64,000 nucleotides of DNA from Aeromonas sp. FDAARGOS 1405 (GCF_019048265.1 NZ_CP077312.1:1-64000); one strand, 5' to 3'. Counted from the first letter of the stretch, positions 16,894 to 25,255 are shown. The notes: a model not told the origin generated them from the sequence alone. Translations and numbers: made by a program.

Positions 16894-16922
16894 ATTCTAG
16901 CGGTTCACTATTAGGATATCAA
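16894..16922 (-). promoter_or_regulatory. Sigma-70 promoter of the minus-strand tra operon
   Basis: On the minus strand TTGATA (16917-16922), a 17-base spacer and TAGAAT (16894-16899). Transcription would begin about 30 bases before the first gene and run through traA, L, E, K, B, V, C and N. Confidence 0.65.
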
Positions 16923-16971
16923 TGTTTATCCTGACGTTTTAATGTTGGTTGCCACTTCATTAAAGTGGTTA

Positions 16972-17280
16972 TTAAAGCTGTTCTAATCCGAGAACTATTG
17001 CAGTGTAAACCACCCTGCTTGGCGTAACCTTAAACACCATTGCTCGAGTTACAACCCTGTTTGATACCCCCGCATCGATCCAAATAGAAACCCTTTCATT
17101 GTGGCGGGTCTCAGTAAGTAAGTGCGTGTTTTCATTGAGGTTTAACAGAAACTTATCAACAAGCTGTGAAAATGTTTCGTAAAGCCTTTGATGTGGGTAT
17201 TCCTTCAGAGCTTTCTCTCGATGTGCTTTACTTAATCGAACTCGGTATAGTTTGTAGTCTGGGTTATTCATCCAGTCCAT
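16972..17280 (-). CDS. Small DNA-binding-like protein (ribbon-helix-helix pattern)
   Basis: A 102-residue protein. The C-terminal part, RVSIWIDAGVSNRVVTRAMVFKVTPSRVVYTAIVLGL, has the strand-helix-turn-helix pattern of ribbon-helix-helix proteins. The N-terminal half is polar. It overlaps the preceding gene (17264-17623) by 17 bases, so the two are translated together. It lies directly upstream of the tra operon promoter. A TraY-like or regulatory role is possible, but I do not recognise the family. Confidence 0.5.
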   Translation of the reverse strand: MDWMNNPDYKLYRVRLSKAHREKALKEYPHQRLYETFSQLVDKFLLNLNENTHLLTETRHNERVSIWIDAGVSNRVVTRAMVFKVTPSRVVYTAIVLGLEQL

Positions 17281-17623
17281 GGTTGGGCAAAGGAGTGTCC
17301 AAAGCCAATGATCGTAACCACCAAATTAACGCTGATCTAATTAGATCTGTCTCTGTGATTCGCGGTCTATTTGTTCCTGGTCGCTGCTCCAACTGGAGAT
17401 CAACGAGGCGCTTCAACAGCAGATCATATGTGTGTTCGGACAGATATACAGACAGCCTTTCTGGCGTTTCTCCGCACTCTTCAATGGCCAATGCTGGTGA
17501 GGCATTCAGCCATGTTGAGACGATTTGATCGTGCAGCTCGCTGAGCTGCATTCTCCTGGCCCGAGCAACTAGGGCGAAGTGCCCACCGATTACTGGGGGG
17601 AAATAGATATTTTTTTGGATCAT
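17264..17623 (-). CDS. Second ribbon-helix-helix-like protein upstream of the tra operon
   Basis: A 119-residue protein starting at ATG 17623, after a GAGG site. The segment RLSVYLSEHTYDLLLKRLVDLQ, then ITETDLIRSALIWWLRSL, fits a beta-strand followed by two helices as in ribbon-helix-helix DNA-binding proteins. It is divergent from the gene at 17699 and overlaps the next minus-strand gene. Paired RHH-like genes ahead of a transfer operon suggest control of tra expression. Not recognised beyond this. Confidence 0.52.
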   Translation of the reverse strand: MIQKNIYFPPVIGGHFALVARARRMQLSELHDQIVSTWLNASPALAIEECGETPERLSVYLSEHTYDLLLKRLVDLQLEQRPGTNRPRITETDLIRSALIWWLRSLALDTPLPNHGLDE

Positions 17624-17698
17624 CCAAGGATCCTCGTTGATCTTAAACGTGAACCGATCTACCTTACTGTTTGTTTCTACACATTAAGGGGGCTCTGC

Positions 17699-17974
17699 AT
17701 GAAACACAAGCAGTTGACACCGGAAACGTCATCATCAGCGTATCCGTGGCCACTCCGTTTGGCGCGGCAAATGTTTCGTGAAGGAGCTTTGACCTCTAGC
17801 GTATCGTTCGTTCGTAGCGGTGATGGCAGTACGGGCGTGATCATGTTTCAAACCCAGTGGGGCGACAAAGGCATGCTCGTAGGCACTGACACCAATACGG
17901 CAAGAAGGCTTTCCGAGCCTACAGCAAAAACGCTGGTCGCACGTAATTTCCCTGGAGTGCAGCTAATGTCATAG
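17699..17974 (+). CDS. Small hypothetical protein
   Basis: A 91-residue protein from ATG 17699, preceded by GGGGG at a suitable distance. The longer frame back to 17579 overlaps the divergent gene and lacks a ribosome-binding site. The sequence contains LARQMFREGALTSSVSFVRSGDGSTGVIMFQTQWGDKG, suggesting a small alpha/beta fold. It ends before a strong terminator and so forms its own unit. No family recognised. Confidence 0.5.
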   Translation: MKHKQLTPETSSSAYPWPLRLARQMFREGALTSSVSFVRSGDGSTGVIMFQTQWGDKGMLVGTDTNTARRLSEPTAKTLVARNFPGVQLMS

Positions 17975-17982
17975 ACATAAAA

Positions 17983-18012
17983 AAACCCGAGTCTGCAAAC
18001 TCGGGTTTCTTT
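17983..18012 (+). terminator. Rho-independent terminator
   Basis: AAACCCGAGT-CTGCAA-ACTCGGGTTT followed by CTTT, directly after the small hypothetical gene. Confidence 0.8.
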
Positions 18013-18082
18013 AAGCATCAAACAGGTTGTCAGTTGGCGCTGACAAGATGACCCAACGGTTAGCAAGACCATTTGCCGGGTT

Positions 18083-18101
18083 CGGTTCTAATATAGAACC
18101 G
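18083..18101. promoter_or_regulatory. Perfect palindrome upstream of the replication gene
   Basis: CGGTTCTA-ATA-TAGAACCG is a perfect 19-bp inverted repeat 47 bases before the replication gene. A second, larger inverted repeat (TAGCCGCG ... CGCGGCTA, about 18103-18134) follows and could form a leader hairpin. Likely an operator and an RNA control element for the initiator. Confidence 0.55.
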
Positions 18102-18119
18102 ATAGCCGCGCATTTCAAC

Positions 18120-18176
18120 ATGGATTCGCGGCTACGCGACGATAAAAATGATGGATTTATCAAATTGGGCAGCTAA
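18120..18176 (+). CDS. Possible 18-codon leader peptide overlapping repA
   Basis: ATG at 18120 opens an 18-codon frame (MDSRLRDDKNDGF...) that ends at 18176, overlapping the repA start at 18148 in another frame. Its first codons form part of a CGCGGCTA-type hairpin. The repA start lacks a good ribosome-binding site. This arrangement resembles the Tap leader peptide that couples to repA in IncFII plasmids. No strong ribosome-binding site precedes the leader either, so this is tentative. Confidence 0.33.
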   Translation: MDSRLRDDKNDGFIKLGS

Positions 18177-19167
18177 AGAGAGCCCATCAACTCCTATTGC
18201 TGATATGTCGGATCCTGCAAGATCCCACTTATCTCCTTTCATGTGGGGGCGCACCCATTATCAGCATCCTGGTCACTGGCTAGGAACAGGCAATCGCTGC
18301 GGTCATCGCCCTGACGCCCCCGCTTGGCATCAGTACAATGAGCCGGAAACGAAGCGGCCATTACCCCATTTCATTCAGAACCTGATCAACAAAGTGCGTG
18401 AATACTACGCTCAGCCGCTCAAGTTGCCCACGCTGGCCAACTTAAGCGGCAAAGTCAACAAGCTCACAGGTAAACCACGCCAAAACCGAAGCGAGGCCCG
18501 AGAGGCTGAGAGTTTGGTCATGCAAGCGATCTTGTCCCGTACCGACTTCGCCAGTCTGCGCGTTGGTACGCCGCTGCCGAATGGGGGGTTTATCCATCGG
18601 GCGATGGCGGAGATCGCCAAAGTTGCAGGTATGTTCGATGCGAAACGCGAACGGCCAACTCAGAGATTCTGGAGGGCCATTCGCCGCTTAAAGATCGCTG
18701 GGGCCATTGATGTTCATCAGCAATACGAAGAAAAGGAAGATGGCTCTATAAGGGCTCGCCCTGGTATCAAGACTGTGAATATGCACTTTCTTGTAGCGTT
18801 AGGAGAGGTTTCTTATGAGCAGCTTAAGCGGTTCAGAACCTATTGTTCTAAAGCTTTAAAACTTGATCAGGAAGAGCACAAGAAGCAGAACCCAGCTGAA
18901 CATGACCCCGCCATCGCAAATCGCCGGCTGAGGGAACTACAGCGAGAAAAGGGCATCAAAACCAACCCCTCTCAAACGGCTAATAACTCGCCGGTAATGC
19001 GTGACCGTGATCAGCGTAAAGAGCTACAGCGGCAATACAGCAAGGCGCAACTGGAGTTTGCCACAAACCTCCACGGTCAGTACCCTGGACGTTCAAGCTC
19101 TTGGTACGGCGACCAACTCAGGTTGCAGTTCCCTAGCCTGGACGACTGGATCGCAAAGCATAGCTAA
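18148..19167 (+). CDS. repA: RepA-like plasmid replication initiator
   Basis: A 339-residue basic protein. The central part (REAESLVMQAILSRTDF, HRAMAEIAKVAGM, RFWRAIRRLKIAGAIDV, then IKTVNMHFLVALG) has the winged-helix layout of IncFII/IncL-type RepA initiators, where a helix RxxRAlxxLxxxG is followed by strands. The C-terminal third is Arg/Lys/Gln-rich (NRRLRELQREKGIK, DQRKELQRQY), as in RepA C-termini. The start at 18148 has no clear ribosome-binding site, consistent with coupling to the leader frame. It is the only initiator candidate in the window. Downstream sequence is AT-rich and hairpin-rich, as expected for a nearby origin. I cannot assign an incompatibility group. Confidence 0.68.
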   Translation: MMDLSNWAAKESPSTPIADMSDPARSHLSPFMWGRTHYQHPGHWLGTGNRCGHRPDAPAWHQYNEPETKRPLPHFIQNLINKVREYYAQPLKLPTLANLSGKVNKLTGKPRQNRSEAREAESLVMQAILSRTDFASLRVGTPLPNGGFIHRAMAEIAKVAGMFDAKRERPTQRFWRAIRRLKIAGAIDVHQQYEEKEDGSIRARPGIKTVNMHFLVALGEVSYEQLKRFRTYCSKALKLDQEEHKKQNPAEHDPAIANRRLRELQREKGIKTNPSQTANNSPVMRDRDQRKELQRQYSKAQLEFATNLHGQYPGRSSSWYGDQLRLQFPSLDDWIAKHS

Positions 19168-19500
19168 TCCCCCCAACCTCCGCGCTTTATCTTCAACCGG
19201 CTACGCTGGTGATAGCCCCTGCCTGCTGATAGCGTAATATGCCCCTATGGCAGCTTGCCGACCCCGCATGTGGCGAGACTGACCGTATTTTTCATCCTCT
19301 GGTGTATAAATCGACCTGAAATTCCCCTAACTGCCACGATTACTGTTGATGATTTAGGGGACACTAAAATTTAAGTGATTTAAAGGCAATCTTAGGTCAT
19401 GAGATTTTTTTTTAACTGTTCACTGTAGATATGCTTAAAGAAAATGTTTATAGAATCTGTATTGTCATCCCTCTCTTCGCTCTGGATGATTTAATGCCTG
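19168..19500. other. AT-rich non-coding region after repA, candidate origin
   Basis: No gene. A long inverted repeat CCCCTAA ... TTAGGGG (about 19326-19361) is followed by a strongly AT-rich stretch with T and A runs (19365-19460). RepA-type plasmids usually initiate downstream of repA, so this is the best origin candidate. I do not see a perfect DnaA box; the nearest is TTATCTTCA near 19185. No clear iterons. Confidence 0.35.
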
Positions 19501-19508
19501 GCTGTGCA

Positions 19509-19627
19509 GGGCGCAAGCGCCCGCCGCCAGAAAAAAACAACACCTAACAATGCCTTCCCTTGCAGGCCAGCAAAAAAACGCTGGCCGCCGGTCAGAACAA
19601 AAGAAGTACGTGGGGACAAGTCCCCAC
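19509..19627. other. Cluster of three hairpins downstream of the candidate origin
   Basis: Three inverted repeats within 120 bases: GGGCGC-AA-GCGCCC (19509-19522), GGCCAGC-N8-GCTGGCC (about 19565-19586) and GTGGGGAC-AA-GTCCCCAC (19610-19627). No believable gene is present between 19168 and the array at 19871. Such clusters occur as primosome assembly sites, replication termini or transfer origins; the sequence does not decide which. Confidence 0.45.
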
Positions 19628-19870
19628 ACCCCTTTGCCCAAAACCACAACTTGAAACTGACATGCCCCATAAAGGGGCCGATAAACATCAAGGGAACGTC
19701 AAGCTTTAGTGGCCCTAAAGACAAAGACGCTCAGCAGGAAGGGGGGGTCGTCATGCCCTCAATCTCGCTCTTATAGACCACCAGTTGCTATATGGGCGCA
19801 GCAAAGAGAAATTCGATATAGCCCATAGCCCTCAATACGAAAGCTCTGCAAGAGCCTTAAAGGAGCCAAA

Positions 19871-21124
19871 ACCGATCACCAGTTGCTGGCCCGCCCACCG
19901 GATCGATGGCCACCGGCTGCGCCGGCGACCAGGAACGACTGCAGGGGCCCTGCCCTGGTACTCACCGACCGATCACCGGCAGCTAGCCAGCTCACCGGAT
20001 CGATGGCCACCGGCTGCGCCGGTGACCAGGAACGACTGCAGGGGCCCTGCCCTGGTACTCACCGACCGATCACCGGCAGCTAGCCAGCTCACCGGATCGA
20101 TGGCCACCGGCTGCGCCGGTGACCAGGAACCGCTGCAGGGGCCCTGCCCTGGTAGTCCCTGACCGATCACCAGCTGCTGGCCCGCCCACCGGATCGATGG
20201 CCACCGGCTGCGCCGGCGACCAGGAACGGCTGCAGGGCCCTGTCCTGGCATTCACCTGACCGATCACCAGCTGCTGGCCAGCACCACCTGCTCGATGGCC
20301 ACCGGTTGCGCCGGTGACCAGGAACGGCTGCAGGGGCCCCGCCCTGGTACTCCCCGCCGATCACCGACCGTTTCCCCACTGCTGGCCCGCCCACCGCCTC
20401 GATGGCCACCGGTTCGCCGGTGACCAGGAACAGCTGCAGGGGCCCTGCCCTGGTATTCCCCTGACCGATCACCAGCTGCTGGCCGGCACCACCTGCTCGA
20501 TGGCCACCGGCTGCGCCGGTGACCAGGAACGACTGCAGGGGCCCTGCCCTGGTACTCACCTACCGATCACCAGCTGCTGGCCGGCACCACCGGATCGATG
20601 GCCACCGGCTGCGCCGGCGACCAGGAACGGCTGCAGGGGCCCCGCCCTGGTACTCCCCGACCGATCACCGGCAGCTAGCCAGCTCACCGGATCGATGGCC
20701 ACCGGCTGCGCCGGCGACCAGGAACGACTGCAGGGGCCCTGCCCTGGTACTCACCGACCGATCACCGGCAGCTAGCCAGCTCACCGGATCGATGGCCACC
20801 GGCTGCGCCGGCGACCAGGAACGACTGCAGGGGCCCTGCCCTGGTAGTCCCTGACCGATCACCAGCTGCTGGCCCGCCCACCGGATCGATGGCCACCGGC
20901 TGCGCCGGCGACCAGGAACGACTGCAGGGGCCCTGCCCTGGTACTCACCGACCGATCACCGGCAGCTAGCCAGCTCACCGGATCGATGGCCACCGGCTGC
21001 GCCGGCGACCAGGAACGACTGCAGGGGCCCTGCCCTGGTACTCACCGACCGATCACCGACAGCTGGCCCGCCCGCCGCCTCGATGGCCACCGGTTCGCCG
21101 GTGACCAGAAACCGCTGCAGGGGC
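19871..21124. repeat. Tandem array 2 of ~98-bp hairpin repeats (about 13 units)
   Basis: Same family as array 1. The unit phase is CGATCACC, CAGCT-GCC block, ACCGGATCGATGGCC, a CCGGC-TGC-GCCGG hairpin, GACCAGGAAC, CTGCAG and the GGGGCCCTGCCCTGGT block. Spacing is 95-105 bases. A block around 20217-20590 is almost identical to array 1, showing exchange between arrays. Reading frames through it are not genes. Confidence 0.9.
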
Positions 21125-21210
21125 TCTGCCGCGCTACGCTTGCCTGCTGGCGTGTTCGGTTCGACGAAAAGATGCCGAACCTCAACGCCCAGCCATGTCT
21201 TCGCCCAAAA

Positions 21211-21224
21211 TTGCGCATGCGCAA
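21211..21224. repeat. Dispersed palindrome TTGCGCATGCGCAA
   Basis: Exact copy in the spacer between array 2 and the repressor gene at 21440. Confidence 0.85.
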
Positions 21225-21403
21225 CTTTCCGTGAACACCGCTCAGGGCCTCAGAGAGAGCCCCCATGTACTACCACCCCAAGCCCGCCGCCAGTCATGCC
21301 GCCGAACGCTGGCGGCCAAGGTGCTGGCCAATTGTGGCCATATTTGGATGTTGATCGTGCCGTAATTCAAAAAACCTTCTCTATCATGCTGCAATGTGTA
21401 AAA

Positions 21404-21416
21404 TCTCACAGTGAGA
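21404..21416. promoter_or_regulatory. Operator TCTCACAGTGAGA upstream of a repressor gene
   Basis: Perfect TCTCAC-A-GTGAGA palindrome about 24 bases before the GTG start at 21440. A longer version (AGTCTCAC-C-GTGAGACT) lies at 21649-21665 over the end of the same gene. A degenerate copy lies at about 21617. This is the pattern of an autoregulated phage-type repressor. Confidence 0.7.
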
Positions 21417-21439
21417 CTTTTTAATAATGGTGTTTCAGC

Positions 21440-21661
21440 GTGACTGAATATGATTTTGTAGAGTGGTGCCAACGGCACAAGCTGACCCCTGAGCAAGCTG
21501 GTATTGTGCTAGGTTGCTCAAGGGCAAGCGCATTTCGCTATGCCAATGGGAGTTCTGCCATCCCCGCCCCGATAGCAAACCAGTGTGAGCTGATGGATCT
21601 TCTCCCGCCTTCAAAAAGTCTCATGGTGATACAGAAAAGGCTTGCCATAGTCTCACCGTGA
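21440..21661 (+). CDS. Small Cro/YdaS-like helix-turn-helix repressor
   Basis: A 73-residue protein starting at GTG 21440. The segment LTPEQAGIVLGCSRASAFRYANGSSAIPAPIANQCELMDLL is a typical helix-turn-helix of the Cro/YdaS or XRE kind, with a recognition helix near ASAFRYANG. Palindromic TCTCAC-N-GTGAGA sites flank it at 21404 and 21649, the second overlapping its stop codon. This implies it controls both its own promoter and the downstream gene cluster (21699-24028). Confidence 0.7.
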   Translation: MTEYDFVEWCQRHKLTPEQAGIVLGCSRASAFRYANGSSAIPAPIANQCELMDLLPPSKSLMVIQKRLAIVSP

Positions 21662-21665
21662 GACT
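21649..21665. promoter_or_regulatory. Second operator AGTCTCAC-C-GTGAGACT
   Basis: A perfect 17-bp palindrome overlapping the repressor stop codon, 34 bases before the next gene. It probably controls a promoter for the small-gene cluster. Confidence 0.65.
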
Positions 21666-21698
21666 AAATTTAACTCATCGAGACGGAGGGCCGTGGTG

Positions 21699-21941
21699 AT
21701 GAGGGTAAATGTGATGCCTGTAACGAGCTATCAAGAGATCCAAGAAGCGCGGGGATATATTGCCCGACACGGCTATGAAGTGAGCGTCCATGAAAACGGG
21801 CATCTGATTGTGAAAGATCCTGTCCATAGTTGCGGTCACGGAGCCCAGGCTGGGAGGCTTGTTCTGACGGGCTTTCAGAATGTGGCAGTTCGTAGCTATA
21901 GCGATGCGCTCAAATTCATTCGGGTTCGAGAGCCAAGTTGA
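21699..21941 (+). CDS. Small hypothetical protein
   Basis: An 80-residue protein. GGAGGG lies upstream of the ATG at 21699; a GTG at 21693 is an alternative start. It contains TSYQEIQEARGYIARHGYEVSVHENGHLIVKD, a helix followed by two strands. First of seven small genes behind the repressor at 21440. No family recognised. Confidence 0.5.
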   Translation: MRVNVMPVTSYQEIQEARGYIARHGYEVSVHENGHLIVKDPVHSCGHGAQAGRLVLTGFQNVAVRSYSDALKFIRVREPS

Positions 21942-21968
21942 ATGGCTCCATTTGTCGAGGAAAAAATC

Positions 21969-22271
21969 ATGGAAACAGAAGACGGCATCATGTCGCCAGA
22001 GGAGCAAGCATATTGGGATGGAATGCCAGAAGAGACACTGGGAGAACCATCCCCTGCGGACTGCTTAGTTCAGGGGTTACTTGAGGCTAGAGCGAACATC
22101 AAGTTGGAGGGCTACGGGCGGTGCGGCGACAACGACTATGCAGACGGCTATCTCGCTGGTAGCGCTCATGCCATCGAACAGGCTCTCCGCCTGGCGCTCA
22201 GGCGCTTGGATGTGTCGCCACGCAAACGCTACATCGTTGAGCATGTGCTGGGCCAAACAGCCACACAATAA
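21969..22271 (+). CDS. Small hypothetical acidic protein
   Basis: A 100-residue protein from ATG 21969, chosen because GAGGAAAAAA precedes it. An ATG at 21942 that overlaps the previous stop is an alternative. Residues 1-35 are acidic (EEQAYWDGMPEETLGEPSP). Then comes a segment GYGRCGDNDYADGYLAGSAHAIEQALRLALRRL with a conserved-looking YADGYxxGxxHA pattern. The same GAGGAAAAAA leader type recurs before 23205 and 23759, a shared feature of this gene cluster. Function unknown. Confidence 0.5.
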   Translation: METEDGIMSPEEQAYWDGMPEETLGEPSPADCLVQGLLEARANIKLEGYGRCGDNDYADGYLAGSAHAIEQALRLALRRLDVSPRKRYIVEHVLGQTATQ

Positions 22272-22288
22272 GTCAGATGGGAAACGGC

Positions 22289-22465
22289 ATGAATATTATG
22301 GATTACGTCAGTGAGCGCCTGCATGGCGCTTCACAGGAAGAGCTAGAGGCTATCGTGGCGAGTGACATGCCTCATGTTGGCGATGACCCTATGGATGAGG
22401 CTATTGCCGCTGCGCTGGTAGAGCTGGCAAAAGAAAGGTTGTCGGCCCTTCGGTCAAACTGTTAG
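22289..22465 (+). CDS. Very small hypothetical protein
   Basis: A 58-residue acidic, helix-rich protein (YVSERLHGASQEELEAIVAS, then EAIAAALVELAKERL). I use ATG 22289, since GGGAAAC precedes it; ATG 22277 in the same frame is possible. It lies between two small genes with short gaps and is read with them. No family recognised. Confidence 0.42.
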   Translation: MNIMDYVSERLHGASQEELEAIVASDMPHVGDDPMDEAIAAALVELAKERLSALRSNC

Positions 22466-22474
22466 AGGGTAATA

Positions 22475-22840
22475 ATGGCCAATAAGTCACGAGCTGAGCG
22501 ATTCAAGCAAGCAATATTATCAGCGGGAACCTATGAGCAGATGGCATTCAAGACCAACATCAGTGTAAGCACCCTAGTAAGAATCGCATCAGGTAAGACC
22601 GAGCCTAAGCTGATTGATGCCGTGAATATTTCAGGGGTGAGTGGTCAAAGTCTGGACTGGCTAACTTTTGGTGATCCAGACACCATAAAGGAAGAGGCGA
22701 TTAAAGAATTTCCTAACACTCATTGCCAAGATAGTGTCGCCGCTCACCGCCTAATAGTTCATAACTTGCATGCCTTAGATAAAGAGGATGTTTGCGCAAT
22801 CGCTCGCCAAGTTCATGCACTAAGTTTGCATTCAAGTTGA
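22475..22840 (+). CDS. XRE-type helix-turn-helix regulator
   Basis: A 121-residue protein with an N-terminal helix-turn-helix (SAGTYEQMAFKTNISVSTLVRIASGKTEPKL), the last part being a standard recognition helix and the XRE-type SGKTEP turn. The middle segment VSGQSLDWLTFG is typical of phage-type regulators of this class. It lies third in the small-gene cluster, suggesting the cluster carries its own internal regulator. The 3' end is followed closely by the next gene. Confidence 0.7.
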   Translation: MANKSRAERFKQAILSAGTYEQMAFKTNISVSTLVRIASGKTEPKLIDAVNISGVSGQSLDWLTFGDPDTIKEEAIKEFPNTHCQDSVAAHRLIVHNLHALDKEDVCAIARQVHALSLHSS

Positions 22841-22854
22841 TATCGGAAAAACAG

Positions 22855-23166
22855 ATGACCCGTGAAAGAAAAATGCTTGTTGCTTCCATCATTTTTGCTG
22901 TCGCTGGATGGTTGATTGTTGCCGGATTAGCAACCGTTTTGGACGCAGCTCTGGAGAGAGAAGTGAGGGCTGAACGTGATGCCGCTGCGTGGAAACGGCA
23001 AGCTGGCAAGGCGTATACCGAGCTTCTGAAAGCAACCGCAGGTACTACTAATGGCGCTCTGATTATTCCTGCCGGTGCCCGCATCGAATGCGGAGTGAAA
23101 GAAGGTGAAGGCAAAGCACTGATTGACTGCGGCGAAAGCACCATCTTCCCCGCTATGGATTATTGA
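22855..23166 (+). CDS. Small single-span membrane protein
   Basis: A 103-residue protein from ATG 22855. One membrane span at about residues 7-29 (LVASIIFAVAGWLIVAGLATVL) is followed by a charged helix (EREVRAERDAAAWKRQAGKAYTELL) and a small C-terminal domain with two Cys (RIECGVKEGEGKALIDCG). Its topology is probably N-in with a periplasmic domain, where the Cys pair could form a disulphide. It overlaps the next reading frame by a few bases. Not recognised. Confidence 0.5.
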   Translation: MTRERKMLVASIIFAVAGWLIVAGLATVLDAALEREVRAERDAAAWKRQAGKAYTELLKATAGTTNGALIIPAGARIECGVKEGEGKALIDCGESTIFPAMDY

Positions 23167-23204
23167 TGATGCCGGACAACCGGCCCATTTCGAGGAAAAA
23201 AGGC

Positions 23205-23495
23205 ATGGCAGACCATATCGAAGTGATCAAAACGCTGACCATCCCAGACTATCGCGTTGACATGTGCATCGTATCTGTGAATGGCCAGTTGTTTGTTAAG
23301 TCGCCTGATTTTAATACCCGCATTCCCTACTGTGGGACGCTGGATCTTGATGATGGCATCATCGCGGTGATCATGGCTGACGCTTACGAAAAGATTCTCG
23401 AAACGTCCATGCCCGAATTTGACGCCCAGCGCCACACCATCAGGGCGGCTCTGGAAAGTGCTTTCGGAATTGATAACCAGTGCATCAAGCACTGA
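23205..23495 (+). CDS. Small hypothetical protein
   Basis: A 96-residue protein starting at ATG 23205, 8 bases after CGAGGAAAAAA. Upstream in-frame ATGs at 23163-23169 lack a ribosome-binding site. Sequence includes LTIPDYRVDMCIVSVNGQLFVKSPDFNTRIPYCGTLD, an all-beta-looking segment, and a helical C-terminus. Not recognised. Confidence 0.5.
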   Translation: MADHIEVIKTLTIPDYRVDMCIVSVNGQLFVKSPDFNTRIPYCGTLDLDDGIIAVIMADAYEKILETSMPEFDAQRHTIRAALESAFGIDNQCIKH

Positions 23496-23512
23496 GATAA
23501 AGGAAATACGGG

Positions 23513-23749
23513 ATGAAGCAATCAGATCTGGAATACCTGGGAAAACTCGATGGTCGGCATTCATGGGCGGTAGGGGAAGAGTGCTTCTATTGGACTGACG
23601 GTGCCAACGTTGTGACCAGTGATCTGGCTGGCTCCATTCCGTTTTGTCCCGTCACTCTGCCACCCCGCCAGCACGGCACCCCGCGAACGATTAAAGCCCT
23701 GACGAGGACTGACGCAAAGCGGGCGATTGTCGAGGCATTGGATTTATAG
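23513..23749 (+). CDS. Small hypothetical protein
   Basis: A 78-residue protein with AAAGGAAATA upstream. Contains GRHSWAVGEECFYWTDGANVVTSDLAG and a basic C-terminus (TIKALTRTDAKRAIVEAL). It is 17 bases after the previous gene. No family recognised; I can say only that it is a cytoplasmic-looking small protein. Confidence 0.48.
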   Translation: MKQSDLEYLGKLDGRHSWAVGEECFYWTDGANVVTSDLAGSIPFCPVTLPPRQHGTPRTIKALTRTDAKRAIVEALDL

Positions 23750-23758
23750 AGGAAAAAA

Positions 23759-24028
23759 ATGAACGCAGATTATTTCGTTCTAGCCTGCATTTTCGGTTTA
23801 CTCGGGTGGGGGGTCAGCGAGTACATGAAAGCCAGTGAACGCAAACGCGTTCACGCTGAAGTGCAGGATGCTATCGTCTCACTTCGTAAGAAAGGCTTTG
23901 ACGTTACACTTAACCGTTTGGCTGGATTTGATGAAGAAACGGCATGGGAAATGGAAAAGGTGCGCTCCGCTGGGTACACAGTGACCCAGGCCGGTAAGTC
24001 CATCACTATTTCTAAGCAGACAAATTAA
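23759..24028 (+). CDS. Small membrane-anchored hypothetical protein
   Basis: An 89-residue protein directly after GAGGAAAAAA. The N-terminus is a hydrophobic segment (YFVLACIFGLLGWGVSEYM) followed by a basic helix (ASERKRVHAEVQDAIVSLRKKGFDV) and a small C-terminal domain (GYTVTQAGKSITISK). Last gene of the cluster; the third repeat array begins about 75 bases later. Confidence 0.5.
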   Translation: MNADYFVLACIFGLLGWGVSEYMKASERKRVHAEVQDAIVSLRKKGFDVTLNRLAGFDEETAWEMEKVRSAGYTVTQAGKSITISKQTN

Positions 24029-24103
24029 GGGAAAAATTCGTGGTGAAGACAAAGAACAAAAAGTAAGGCAAGCCAGCACCGCCTGTCACGCTACGCTTGC
24101 CTG

Positions 24104-25193
24104 CTGGCCCGCCCGCCGCCTCGATGGCCACCGGCTGCGCCGGCGACCAGGAACGACTGCAGCGGCCCTGCCCTGGTATTACCCTGACCGATCACCGGCA
24201 GCTGGCCAGCTCACCGGATCGATGGCCACCGGTTGCGCCGGCGACCAGGAACCGCTGCAGGGCCCCTGCCCTGTTACTCCCCGACCGATCACCGGCTGCT
24301 GGCCAGCTCACCGGATCGATGGCCACCGGCTGCGCCGGCGACCAGGAACCGCCGCAGGGGCCCTGCCCTGGTACTCCCCTGACCGATCACCGGCAGCTGG
24401 CCCGCCTACCGGATCGATGGCCACCGGCTGCGCCGGCGACCAGGAACGACTGCAGGGGGCCTGCCCTGGTACTCTCCGACCGATCACCGGCAGCTGGCCG
24501 GCACCACCTGCTCGATGGCCACCGGCTGCGCCGGTGACCAGGAGCGACTGCAGGGGCCCCGCCCTGGTACTCCCCGACCGATCACCTGCTGCTGGCCGGC
24601 ACCACCTGCTCGATGGCCACCGGCTGCACCGGCGACCAGGAACCGCTGCAGGGGCCCTGCCCTGGTACTCCACGACCGATCACCAGCTGCTGGCCGGCAC
24701 CACCGGATCGATGGCCACCGGCTGCACCGATGACCAGGAACGACTGCAGGGGCCCTGCCCTGGTACTCCACGACCGATCACCAGCTGCTGGCCGGCACCA
24801 CCGGATCGATGGCCAACGGCTGCACCGATGACCAGGAACGACTGCAGGGGGCCTGCCCTGGTACTCTCCGACCGATCACCGGCAGCTGGCCGGCACCACC
24901 TGCTCGATGGCCACCGGCTGCGCCGGTGACCAGGAGCGACTGCAGGGGCCCCGCCCTGGTACTCCCCGACCGATCACCGGCAGCTGGCCGGCACCACCTG
25001 CTCGATGGCCACCGGCTGCACCGGCGACCAGGAACCGCTGCAGGGGCCCTGCCCTGGTACTCCACGACCGATCACCAGCTGCTGGCCGGCACCACCGGAT
25101 CGATGGCCAACGGCTGCACCGATGACCAGGAACGACTGCAGGGGCCCCGCCCTGGTATTCATCTGACCGATCACCGGCAGCTGGCCAGCCAAC
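24104..25193. repeat. Tandem array 3 of ~98-bp hairpin repeats (about 11 units)
   Basis: Same unit as arrays 1, 2 and 4. It contains an internal duplication: the block at about 24484-24770 is nearly repeated at 24870-25060. Some units have CTGCACCGGCG in place of CTGCGCCGGCG. It ends about 335 bases before parA. Confidence 0.9.
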
Positions 25194-25225
25194 AGCCTCT
25201 CGGGTTAACTTCAAGCCTCTTTATG

Positions 25226-25255
25226 TTTAATGTGATGCGCTCACTTAAAATATAT
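25226..25255. promoter_or_regulatory. GTGA-N5-TCAC palindrome in an AT-rich block
   Basis: TTTAATGTGATGCGCTCAC followed by TTAAAATATA. Very similar blocks lie at 39166-39199 and 54793-54825, sharing GTGA-NNNGC-TCAC and a run of A/T. Spacing is one base shorter than a CRP site. Possible binding site of a host or plasmid regulator. Confidence 0.4.

Noticed and set aside
25226..25255. CRP site
   Set aside because: Spacing between TGTGA and TCAC is five, not six, in all three related copies, so it does not fit the CRP consensus.
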